This document shows, one piece after another, positions 27,017 to 34,517 of a DNA stretch of 64,000 nucleotides. Source of the stretch: Desulfoarculaceae bacterium (GTDB lineage Bacteria > Desulfobacterota > Desulfobulbia > Desulfobulbales > Desulfocapsaceae); assembly GCA_019429465.1 (NCBI GenBank), contig JAHYIV010000001.1, positions 1 to 64,000 on the forward strand. Direction: 5' to 3'. The notes beneath the pieces are model-generated. The model was not told the origin of the DNA, did no database searches, and worked only from the letters and a program-made list of their open reading frames with translations. The position numbers and the translations under genes are program-made. Positions within the stretch are counted from its first letter, which is position 1. Each line of letters starts with the position of its first letter.

Positions 27017-27636
27017 CCGCTCACATCTGTCTGTCCCTCCGTCCGGAACACCTGAACCGCTGGCGTCAAGCCTTTCCCGCCGGTACTGTGGTTGACGCCC
27101 TTTCCTCGATTTCACGGACAGCTGAAGGGATGACTCTCATCTGGCTCCATGCGGGGAAACTGCCTCAAGCGCACATCGATGAAGCCATCCGGGCGGTGCG
27201 GGAATTACTGTCCGAGGCTCGAACTGTGGTCATTTCCAGCACCCCCACGCAACAGGAGGCACTTCTGGCCTTGAACACCGGGGCCTCGGGCTACTGCCAT
27301 GCCCAGGCCACCCCGCAGCTGCTGCAACAGGTCGCCACAGTGGTAACCAATGGCGGTCTGTGGATCGGCCCTGAACTGATGACCAGGGTCATGGTCGCGG
27401 CCGCAAGTTTTTTCACCCCGGTGACCGACCATCCAGGTCTCGAGCAGTTGACCCTCCGGGAAAATGAGGTTGCCCTGGCTGTAGGCCGTGGCGCCTCCAA
27501 CAAGGAGGTGGCCGAACAGCTGGAGATCACCGAACGCACGGTCAAGGCCCACTTGGGGGCAATTTTTGAAAAACTAGGGGTCCGCGATCGTCTTCAGCTT
27601 GTCCTCTTTCTCAGCCGGAGCAAGAGCGGCCAATAA
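27013..27636 (+). CDS. LuxR-type regulator with pseudo-receiver domain
   Basis: 207 residues. The C-terminal ~65 form a LuxR/NarL helix-turn-helix (LTLRENEVALAVGRGASNKEVAEQLEITERTVKAHLG). The N-terminal ~130 have the receiver fold (TVVISS, ALNTGASGYCHA) but the acidic pocket is missing and the phospho-acceptor position, in LIWLHAG, is not Asp. It therefore probably acts without classical phosphorylation. It lies directly behind the type I secretion pair, which it may control. Confidence 0.85.
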   Translation: MTAHICLSLRPEHLNRWRQAFPAGTVVDALSSISRTAEGMTLIWLHAGKLPQAHIDEAIRAVRELLSEARTVVISSTPTQQEALLALNTGASGYCHAQATPQLLQQVATVVTNGGLWIGPELMTRVMVAAASFFTPVTDHPGLEQLTLRENEVALAVGRGASNKEVAEQLEITERTVKAHLGAIFEKLGVRDRLQLVLFLSRSKSGQ

Positions 27637-27993
27637 AAAAAGAAAGAACAGCGGAACATAGATATTCGTCCCCCAACCACCTTGACTTCCGAGCCTTTAG
27701 GGACTTGGAGAATACTACTACCTGAATCCTGCATTCTTCAGCCTGCATCCAAGAATAGAGAGGTATTATATACCCCTGAGGGCACATGTTTTGCCCCATG
27801 AGTTGAAAAACAAATGAAGATGTTGCATGTTGCCATAAATAAATGAACTCGTATAATAAGTGCACAACCCCGTATTCAGCGATGGCTTGAGAAATAAGCT
27901 TGGGGCACAGCATTAATTTTTAAAAAGGACCAGCCGAAAATTCAATGATATTGCGAGCTCTCCTTCCGACAGACTCCTAGCTGACAAAATAAC
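27637..27993. other. 357-bp intergenic region
   Basis: No supported gene. A 100-codon minus-strand frame (27611-27913) overlaps the regulator's end and has no ribosome binding site. No strong hairpin with T-run was found after the regulator. The promoter of resB should lie near its downstream end. Confidence 0.4.
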
Positions 27994-29307
27994 ATGAAAA
28001 AAGAAAACTCCATCTGGGACTTTTTTGCCTCTGTCAAACTTGCGATTATCACCCTGAGTCTGTTGGCCGCTACCTCTATTATTGGCACGCTTATCCCTCA
28101 GAATAAACCTCTGCGGTGGTATGCCCAGGAATATGGCGCTAATCTGGCCCAGCTTTTCAAGGTACTTGACATCCCTGACATGTACGGCTCCTGGTGGTTT
28201 CTCGCCTTGTTGGGTCTCCTCTGTACGAATCTCATCGTCTGCAGCCTTGAACGTTTTCCAGGTGTATGGAAACAGATAAAGGCTTCCGGCCTTGATTTGC
28301 CCTTTATCCATCTTAAGAAAATGGGGAGAAAAAAAGAATGGCAGAGCAGTTCTTCGCTGAAGGAAACGGCCATGGAACTGGCTGCCAGACTCAACAGCAG
28401 CGGCTGGAAAAGCAGCAGTCGCAACTGTGATGGCGGGACCCTGCTCTTTGCTCAAAAAGGGGCCTGGAGCCGAATCGGTGTCTACGTGGTCCATACCTCC
28501 ATTCTGGTGATATTTGTTGGAGCCATCATCGGTGAATTCTATGGATTCAAAGGGAATGTCCTGATTCCGGAGACAGAGCAGACAGATAAAATTTACACAG
28601 CCAATGGTACCAAGACCATTGATCTTGGCTTCACTGTACGCTGTGACTCTTTCATCCTTGAGTCGTACCCTGGCGGGATGCCAAAAAGATACAGGTCCGA
28701 ATTGACCATTCTGGAGAATGGCAAAGAGCTTTTCCAGGCTCCGATAGAGGTGAACTCTCCCTTGAAATACAGGGGAATCACCTTTTATCAAGCAAGCTAT
28801 GAAGCTTATCAGGATTTTATGATCAAGATGACCAATAAGAGGAGCGGTAACAGCAAAACCACTATTGTTCCTTTTCAGAAACAAGGAGAATGGCCTCAGG
28901 AAGGTCTCACCTTTGGCGTCATCAATGCCGAGGGGACAGGACCGACGGCTTCGCGTCTGAAGGTATGGTTTTCCGACCACAAGGGAACGCCTTCTGTTCT
29001 CTGGCTCAACGAAGGTGAATCGGCAACCGTTGACAGAGAAAGCGGCACATATCTCCTCAGCGCCAAACAAATGTTTGCCACTGGCCTGCAGGTCAGCAAA
29101 GATCCGGGAGTGTGGATTGTCTACCTTGGATGCGGCCTGATGCTTATTGGCCTGGTGATCGCCTTTTTTATGTCACACCAACGGATCTGGCTTTTCATCA
29201 AAAAGGAAGAGAGGGGCGTATCGATCCTCTTTACCGGCAGTGCCAATAAAAACAGGGTCGGTTTTGGAATAATATTTAATGATCTTGGAGAGATCCTGCA
29301 AAGGTAA
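27994..29307 (+). CDS. resB: ResB/Ccs1-type cytochrome c biogenesis protein
   Basis: 437 residues. Three N-terminal membrane helices (about 10-32, 65-88 and 155-175), a large periplasmic domain (~180-360) and a final helix (~365-390) follow the ResB plan; SVKLAIITLSLLAATSIIGTLIPQN is the family's start signature. ResB with ResC/CcsA attaches heme to apocytochromes in system II. No ResC gene is adjacent, so it must be elsewhere. The three multiheme cytochromes in this window are likely clients. Converges with the hexaheme cytochrome gene. Confidence 0.9.
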   Translation: MKKENSIWDFFASVKLAIITLSLLAATSIIGTLIPQNKPLRWYAQEYGANLAQLFKVLDIPDMYGSWWFLALLGLLCTNLIVCSLERFPGVWKQIKASGLDLPFIHLKKMGRKKEWQSSSSLKETAMELAARLNSSGWKSSSRNCDGGTLLFAQKGAWSRIGVYVVHTSILVIFVGAIIGEFYGFKGNVLIPETEQTDKIYTANGTKTIDLGFTVRCDSFILESYPGGMPKRYRSELTILENGKELFQAPIEVNSPLKYRGITFYQASYEAYQDFMIKMTNKRSGNSKTTIVPFQKQGEWPQEGLTFGVINAEGTGPTASRLKVWFSDHKGTPSVLWLNEGESATVDRESGTYLLSAKQMFATGLQVSKDPGVWIVYLGCGLMLIGLVIAFFMSHQRIWLFIKKEERGVSILFTGSANKNRVGFGIIFNDLGEILQR

Positions 29308-29358
29308 ACAAGATATCTTAAATAAGATGATGAGATATCTCCATTGCTCCACATGCAT

Positions 29359-29400
29359 TCAAATAGGCAGGTTAACAGTTATGTATGCCGGCCTATTTGA
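29359..29400. terminator. Hairpin between convergent resB and cytochrome genes
   Basis: Arms TCAAATAGGC (29359-29368) and GCCTATTTGA (29391-29400) pair perfectly. It lies between two convergent genes, where a shared terminator is expected, but T-runs are short. Confidence 0.45.
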
Positions 29401-29430
29401 ACACAAGGAATGGTGGCAAACTTTTATCTT

Positions 29431-30894
29431 TTATTGCGGCTCATCGTGACACATATTACAATCCTGCCTGATGATCTTACCGAACTTTGTTTTATGTTCG
29501 TCGTCATGACAACGGAAACATCCGTAGCCCTCGTCAGCATTCTGATGCCCCAGGTGCTGACGATAGGTTCCCCATGTCACCTTCATTTTCGGCCACACAT
29601 TGTTAAGATAGACCTCCAGAAGATATGACCCTGAAATTACCAGCTCTTTTTGGTGTTCTGCTACAAAATCAGCTCCATGACGTTTAGCCATACGTTCCAG
29701 CAGGTCCCCGACGATCTTTTCTGTGGCCTCATCCCTGCTTGTGTACTCAATTTGCAAGATAGCGATACTGTCTTCTCGTATGCCCTTAATCTCAGGATTA
29801 AGCTTCTGGGAGTGGAGACCAAAATCGACAACCCGTTCAAGATCGTCATAGACGTGGGTTGGACGATTATGACAATCAATACAGTCCATAGTTCTCCATT
29901 CCTGAGACACCCCTTCTTCGGCGGGTTCATCATTGAGAGCGTATTCTTCTGTAATTCCTCCGGGACGCGTAACCTTCACTGTACCGATTTTTGTTCGTTT
30001 TTCATCAAGAGGCTGATATTCAACCTTGATGTCACGACTTACATGCCAGTGAATTCCCTCAAAGTCGTTGGTGACCGGATTACGGCCGCCAATACGCAAG
30101 GCAACTTCCTGAACGTTAGGATCTGTCTGATTATTATTGGTATAACTAATGAATTCCTTAACTCTTTTTCCATGGAATTTTTCAGGCCAATGACAGGACT
30201 CACAGGTATCCCGTGCCGGCCTCAAGTGCTCGACCGGTGCAGGGATGGGACGGCTGAATTCCCCGTCGATTACAGCCTTTACCTGGCGGAGACCGGATAG
30301 TTTTGCCCTGACATACCAATCGGCACCGGGACCTATGTGACACGAGACACAGGGCACCTTGGCATGAGGTGAGCGCTGGTAAGCAGTATATTCAGGATCC
30401 ATAACCTCATGACAGACTACTCCGCAAAAATAGGAAGAGTCTGTAAAATGATATCCTTCATAGGCTACAAGAACCAAAACTGTGACATTAATTACCGAAA
30501 GCACCAGAAACAAGATAATCCCTTTTCTATGATGCTTATCAGCAAGATCAATTTTCAAATGTTCGACATTGAGCAGGCTGTCCTTAAACCATTTTTTTTG
30601 CCGGAAATAATAGGCCAACGGGATAAGACCCAGGCCGAGCATCATCATTCCCGGCAGAAACAGAAAGATAAAAATGGCAAAATAATGATTGCTAATCAAA
30701 CCTGACAAATGGGCAATGAGACCAAGTACTATCAGGGTAATGGATACAGTAGTCAGGGTCACTCCCAAAAAACCAAGAGGAGTTCTCCAGGTACACCCTA
30801 ACAACCTTTCCCATGCTCCGATCTCTCGCCCCTCTTCTACCGGTGAAACTTCTGGTTCTTTTACATCCTCTTCTTTTTGTTCTAAATCCGTCAT
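29431..30894 (-). CDS. NapC/NirT-type hexaheme membrane cytochrome
   Basis: 487 residues from ATG 30894 (AAGGTG upstream; a longer frame starts at 30936). Three membrane helices lie near 50-75, 80-105 and 135-160, followed by a periplasmic part with one CX3CH motif (CGVVCHEVM, as usual in NapC/NirT proteins of this group) and five CXXCH motifs (CVSCH, CESCH, CIDCH, CFRCH, CNMCH). Proteins of this type oxidise menaquinol and hand electrons to periplasmic cytochromes or reductases. Its start lies 8 bp after the stop of the sensor-like gene, so it is the last gene of the ftsH operon. Confidence 0.9.
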   Translation of the reverse strand: MTDLEQKEEDVKEPEVSPVEEGREIGAWERLLGCTWRTPLGFLGVTLTTVSITLIVLGLIAHLSGLISNHYFAIFIFLFLPGMMMLGLGLIPLAYYFRQKKWFKDSLLNVEHLKIDLADKHHRKGIILFLVLSVINVTVLVLVAYEGYHFTDSSYFCGVVCHEVMDPEYTAYQRSPHAKVPCVSCHIGPGADWYVRAKLSGLRQVKAVIDGEFSRPIPAPVEHLRPARDTCESCHWPEKFHGKRVKEFISYTNNNQTDPNVQEVALRIGGRNPVTNDFEGIHWHVSRDIKVEYQPLDEKRTKIGTVKVTRPGGITEEYALNDEPAEEGVSQEWRTMDCIDCHNRPTHVYDDLERVVDFGLHSQKLNPEIKGIREDSIAILQIEYTSRDEATEKIVGDLLERMAKRHGADFVAEHQKELVISGSYLLEVYLNNVWPKMKVTWGTYRQHLGHQNADEGYGCFRCHDDEHKTKFGKIIRQDCNMCHDEPQ

Positions 30895-30902
30895 ACAGCA
30901 CC

Positions 30903-31820
30903 TTATTGTATACCTTTCCGGAGAATGACAGCGCACTTTTCTCCATTGTTAATAATTTTAGAAAGTATCTGCCTGTGTTCACCACTCACGTTTTCTGCTT
31001 CGCAGTAATCTGCCAACAGTTGTGAATAGTTTATAATGCCGTTAAGCCTGTTTGTGGCTTCATTAATAATTGCAGAAAACTCCATCTCTTTCCTGTTATA
31101 TGTCAGATCATCAGTGCTTTCCTCTTTGGGTTTATGAAGTAATTGATTAAAAGCAGTAACCAAGGATCTGACCTCCACACTGCTTTTTTCCTCTTTTCCG
31201 AGTTTAAAGGGGGTACCGTCCAACAGGGCCTGTTCAGCCTGTGTGGCCAGATCGATCAGGGGTTTGACAGACTTCAGGTAGAGTATGATAAGGCTAAAGC
31301 AGGTCAAAAAGATGATCGTCCCCATTAAGATAAGGGCTCTTTTCTGGTACTCCATGACCCTGTTTCTCATTTCATTAACAACGATTCTATCAAACTGCAG
31401 GAATTGCTTATTCATTTGACGAAGTTGACTCATTATTTTCAAAGTCAAATCATCATTGGCGGGATTCTCCGCTAGATTTCTCAGGTTGATCATCACCTGC
31501 CCCAGGTCCAGCGCCTGCAAAAAAGAGAGTTTGTATTGGCTTGGAATCAAACGATTATCCAGCATGGCGACATACCTGCCTTGAAGCTGCTCAAATTCCT
31601 TTGCCGCCCCGATGAGCTGTGACGGATCACGAGACAAAAGACCTTCTGTGACCTGCTCCTGGATGGTCGTATAGAGAAAGATGGTACTTTCACTTTCTTT
31701 CACAATGGTGTTGTAATCACTGCTTACGGTATTTTGCCGAAGACCTGTAAGAACGAGTATTCCCAATAAAAGGGCAACGCATATAAAGGTTACAACACTC
31801 AGCCTACGAAGCGATTGCAT
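30903..31820 (-). CDS. Sensor-like membrane protein with histidine-less DHp domain
   Basis: 305 residues: helix 7-27, a ~135-residue periplasmic helical region, helix ~165-187, a HAMP-like linker, and a last ~60 residues that align by eye with the dimerisation/phosphotransfer helices of the kinase at 36310 (both contain GIINxxQxL). At the phosphorylated His of that kinase this protein has Asn (NEATNRLNG versus HEVNNPITG). It stops right after the second helix, without an ATPase domain. It cannot be a normal kinase and may be a decoy or dimerisation partner. ATG overlaps the ftsH stop by 17 bp, implying coupling. Confidence 0.8.
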   Translation of the reverse strand: MQSLRRLSVVTFICVALLLGILVLTGLRQNTVSSDYNTIVKESESTIFLYTTIQEQVTEGLLSRDPSQLIGAAKEFEQLQGRYVAMLDNRLIPSQYKLSFLQALDLGQVMINLRNLAENPANDDLTLKIMSQLRQMNKQFLQFDRIVVNEMRNRVMEYQKRALILMGTIIFLTCFSLIILYLKSVKPLIDLATQAEQALLDGTPFKLGKEEKSSVEVRSLVTAFNQLLHKPKEESTDDLTYNRKEMEFSAIINEATNRLNGIINYSQLLADYCEAENVSGEHRQILSKIINNGEKCAVILRKGIQ

Positions 31821-33687
31821 CTACCACCTCCTGCATGGACTGACCAATGCTGCAATTGTCTTTCACGTTACAGGTGGGGCAAATATGTTCCAAATCTTTC
31901 ATCGCTGCGACTTCTTTTTTAGCACTGCATGAAACAATAATATTGAATTCCTCCCCATCCAGAGTTTCTACCTGGAGTAGAATCTCAGCCAGATTTTTAA
32001 GAAGACACTGCTCCTTTTTTAGAATACGAACTGCTTCATCATAGCAGGTGGACAGGAGTTCATTGACTTCCTGGTCAATGAGTCTGGCGGTATCATGGCC
32101 CATAGGCAAACGTCCACCAGCCCCTCCAATAAAGCCTCCGCTATCTAAAGAGAACGATTGAGGACCGAGAGTTTTACTCATTCCCCATTTACAGATCATG
32201 TCGGTCGCAATTTGAGTGGCAGTGAGCAGATCCCCCTGTGCACCTGTGGTCTGCTGTTTGAATACCAACTCTTCAGCCGCCCTTCCTCCCATGAGGACAA
32301 TAATTTTACTGCGCAGATAGTCCTTTGAATACGCAGGGTGGTCACTGATCGGCAACTGTTGGGTCTGACCAAGAGCCATGCCTCTAGGAACAATGGTGAT
32401 CTTGTGCAACGGGTCTGAGTCTGGAAGTTTGTTGGCCAGAATTCCATGGCCTGCCTCATGGTAGGCAAGGACTTTTCGATCTTTGTCATTCATTACCATT
32501 CCCTTCCGTTCTATCCCCATGAGGATACGATCACGAGCCTTTTCAAAATCCTCGTTGAGGATCTGATCTCTTCCTTTTCTAGCGGCCATTAAAGCGGCCT
32601 CATTGACGAGATTTGCCAGCTCTGCACCTGTAAAACCCGGAGTCGCCTTAGCTAAATCCTCAAACACAATTTCGGGATGCAGCGAAACCTTGCGACCATG
32701 TACTTCCAGAATTTGTATTCTTCCTTTTAGATCAGGTGGGAGTATGTTAATCTGCCTGTCAAATCGACCTGGTCGTTTCAGGGCTGAATCGAGGATATCC
32801 GGTCTATTTGTGGCCGCCAGGACAACAATAGTATCATCTGTCGCAAAACCATCCATCTCAACCAACAGGGCATTAAGCGTCTGCCCTCTTTCTTCCTGCC
32901 CTCCGGCCGAGGCCCCACTCGATCTGCTGGCACCAACCGCATCTATTTCATCAATAAAAACAATGCAGGGGGTATTTTTTTTTGCCTCTTTGAAAAGATC
33001 CCTGACCCTTGATGCCCCAACGCCTACAAACATTTCAACAAAATCGGAACCACTGAAGCTGTAAAAAGGAACACCTGCCTCACCGGCCACAGCCTTTGCC
33101 AGCATGGTTTTACCCGTTCCAGGAGGGCCCTGAAGAAGTATGCCCCTGGGAATGGTCGCGCCAATCTTCTTAAAGTTGGCAGGATGCTTAAGAAAAGAGA
33201 CAATCTCTTCCAGTTCCTCTTTGGCCTCAGGGATTCCTGCAATGTCTTCGAATGTAAGCCCAATCTCTTTTCCATTTACCCTGACCAGTTTATCGCTGGC
33301 GAATTTACTCTCTTCCTTTTCTTTAGGCTGTAATGACCACCAGACCATCATAATCAACATGACTATGAATACAGAAATAACAGTCATATAAATCAGGTTG
33401 AATCTATCTTCCTTCACTACAACACGAATATTTTGTCCCTGAATTCTTTCCAGAAACTTACTGACATCGGGTACTGTTGTCACAAAGGCATGATTATCCA
33501 GATCAGTAAAAACGACCCTGCTTCCGGTAAATTCAAGTTTGAGAATCTGATTGTTATTTAATCGCTGAATGAGTTCGCTGTAGTCCTGACTTGGATGCCT
33601 ATGCTCCATAAACCAGAGCAGAGCCAGGAACAAGGACAAAACTGAAAATAGGAAAAAAATCAGTATGTTACGGACAAGAAGGGCCAT
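31804..33687 (-). CDS. ftsH: FtsH-type membrane AAA+ metalloprotease, paralogue with Cys-rich tail
   Basis: 627 residues from ATG 33687 (GGAG upstream; a TTG start at 33723 is less likely). Two membrane helices (about 8-28 and 98-120) flank a ~65-residue periplasmic domain, then an AAA+ module with GPPGTGKT (187-194) and IDEIDAVG, the second region of homology, and the zinc protease motif HEAGH (about residue 410). FtsH degrades membrane and regulatory proteins. The C-terminus is odd: after the usual end come CPTC and a further Cys (CPTCNVKDNC), a possible metal- or redox-binding tail. It leads an operon with the pseudo-kinase and the hexaheme cytochrome. Confidence 0.93.
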   Translation of the reverse strand: MALLVRNILIFFLFSVLSLFLALLWFMEHRHPSQDYSELIQRLNNNQILKLEFTGSRVVFTDLDNHAFVTTVPDVSKFLERIQGQNIRVVVKEDRFNLIYMTVISVFIVMLIMMVWWSLQPKEKEESKFASDKLVRVNGKEIGLTFEDIAGIPEAKEELEEIVSFLKHPANFKKIGATIPRGILLQGPPGTGKTMLAKAVAGEAGVPFYSFSGSDFVEMFVGVGASRVRDLFKEAKKNTPCIVFIDEIDAVGASRSSGASAGGQEERGQTLNALLVEMDGFATDDTIVVLAATNRPDILDSALKRPGRFDRQINILPPDLKGRIQILEVHGRKVSLHPEIVFEDLAKATPGFTGAELANLVNEAALMAARKGRDQILNEDFEKARDRILMGIERKGMVMNDKDRKVLAYHEAGHGILANKLPDSDPLHKITIVPRGMALGQTQQLPISDHPAYSKDYLRSKIIVLMGGRAAEELVFKQQTTGAQGDLLTATQIATDMICKWGMSKTLGPQSFSLDSGGFIGGAGGRLPMGHDTARLIDQEVNELLSTCYDEAVRILKKEQCLLKNLAEILLQVETLDGEEFNIIVSCSAKKEVAAMKDLEHICPTCNVKDNCSIGQSMQEVVDAIAS

Positions 33688-33728
33688 TACAGTTGAGTCT
33701 CCAGGAATGAAAAGTGTTTTCAAAAAAA

Positions 33729-33743
33729 ACTGTCACTGACAGT
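33729..33743. promoter_or_regulatory. Short palindrome upstream of ftsH
   Basis: ACTGTCACTGACAGT is a near-perfect palindrome 42-56 bp before the ftsH start, next to a further TGTC/GACA pair (33748-33754). It could be an operator for the ftsH operon; the binding protein is unknown. Confidence 0.35.
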
Positions 33744-33858
33744 ACAGTCGTGACAGAGATAACCAGGAGAACAACAAAAGATCTTCAAAATCGGACAATT
33801 TTTTTTTTAGTTAGTCGACGACAGAGCTTCGTTTTCCACGATGTCTTCCCAGGGGGGA

Positions 33859-33910
33859 GTATATAAAAAAAGCCGAGAGGAAGCAATTCCTCTCGGCTTT
33901 TTTTATATAC
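33859..33910. terminator. Bidirectional terminator with 24-bp perfect stem
   Basis: Arms 33859-33882 and 33887-33910 are perfect reverse complements around a GCAA tetraloop; the GC part (AGCCGAGAGGAA) is flanked by A/T-runs on both sides, so it works on either strand. It separates the 74-aa membrane protein gene from the ftsH operon. Confidence 0.95.
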
Positions 33911-33963
33911 TTTTTTACTTGTTATGCAAGAAGTTTTATTCCCGCACCAACTTTTTATTAATA

Positions 33964-34188
33964 CTACATACCACTTATAGCCTTAAACCAGCTGCCGGCC
34001 AGCTGAATTGGCCCACCTGCCTGATACATGGCGCTTCCAATACAAGCTACAACCCACAATCCAACAATTCCTGTAAAGGCTGCCACGCTACCGATTACTA
34101 CTTTATCAATTTCTGCTGAAGCAGTCGTTTGACTTCTGTCTTGAACTTTGACCTGACTCTGCTCTTTCACTAGTATTCTCTCACTCAT
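33964..34188 (-). CDS. Small single-span membrane protein (74 aa), sigma-54 controlled
   Basis: A polar, charged N-terminus (~residues 1-27) is followed by a hydrophobic helix (about 29-52, VVIGSVAAFTGIVGLWVVAC) and a short Gly/Ala-rich amphipathic end (to residue 74). No family recognised. ATG 34188 follows AAGGAGA at six bases, a strong start. It stands alone between a terminator and a clear sigma-54 promoter, just downstream of a sigma-54 activator gene. Small membrane proteins in such positions often modulate kinases or proteases; here FtsH is the neighbouring gene. Confidence 0.85.
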   Translation of the reverse strand: MSERILVKEQSQVKVQDRSQTTASAEIDKVVIGSVAAFTGIVGLWVVACIGSAMYQAGGPIQLAGSWFKAISGM

Positions 34189-34262
34189 GGTATCTCTCCT
34201 TGTATAGTTGAATAAGTTGCTTTTATTTTTACCTCACCTATCATTCTTTGTATAATAATCAA

Positions 34263-34278
34263 TGCACAATACGTGCCA
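34263..34278 (-). promoter_or_regulatory. Sigma-54 (-24/-12) promoter of the 74-aa gene
   Basis: Read on the minus strand the site is TGGCACGTATTGTGCA. It matches the consensus TGGCACG-N4-TTGCA with GG and GC ten bases apart and a single mismatch (G for T at the -12 box). The expected start of transcription is near 34252, giving a ~60-nt leader before ATG 34188. Confidence 0.85.
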
Positions 34279-34410
34279 AAATCATGCATGAGCGGATGAG
34301 CACTGTCAACTCCATAGAGAAACCGAATGTTTTGTTGATATAACAACAATATGAGAAATTAGACTGTGGCAGAAAAGAACAATGCAACCATCTAAAGACT
34401 TTCCAGCATA

Positions 34411-34470
34411 CCGTCCCGTTAGTGTCCCGTAGCGTCCCGACAGTGTCCCACAGTGTGCCACAAGTGTCCC
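34411..34470 (-). promoter_or_regulatory. Helically phased array of six GTCCC cores (putative activator binding array)
   Basis: Six cores, GTCCC five times and GTGCC once, start at 34413, 34424, 34434, 34445, 34455 and 34466. The steps are 11, 10, 11, 10 and 11 bp, mean 10.6, close to one turn of B-DNA, so all lie on the same face. The array is roughly 160-220 bp upstream of the predicted sigma-54 transcription start, the usual distance for an enhancer bound by an NtrC-type activator. Confidence 0.7.
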
Positions 34471-34517
34471 AGGGCTACACTTTTTTGATGAGGATAATGA
34501 GAATTACCCACCAAAGC

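Noticed and set aside
27913-29070. 385-codon minus-strand frame opposite resB
   Set aside because: Entirely antisense to a conserved ResB reading frame; no domain or start site.
29308-29430. Small RNA or gene between resB and the hexaheme cytochrome gene
   Set aside because: Only a 10-bp hairpin is present; no promoter or frame.
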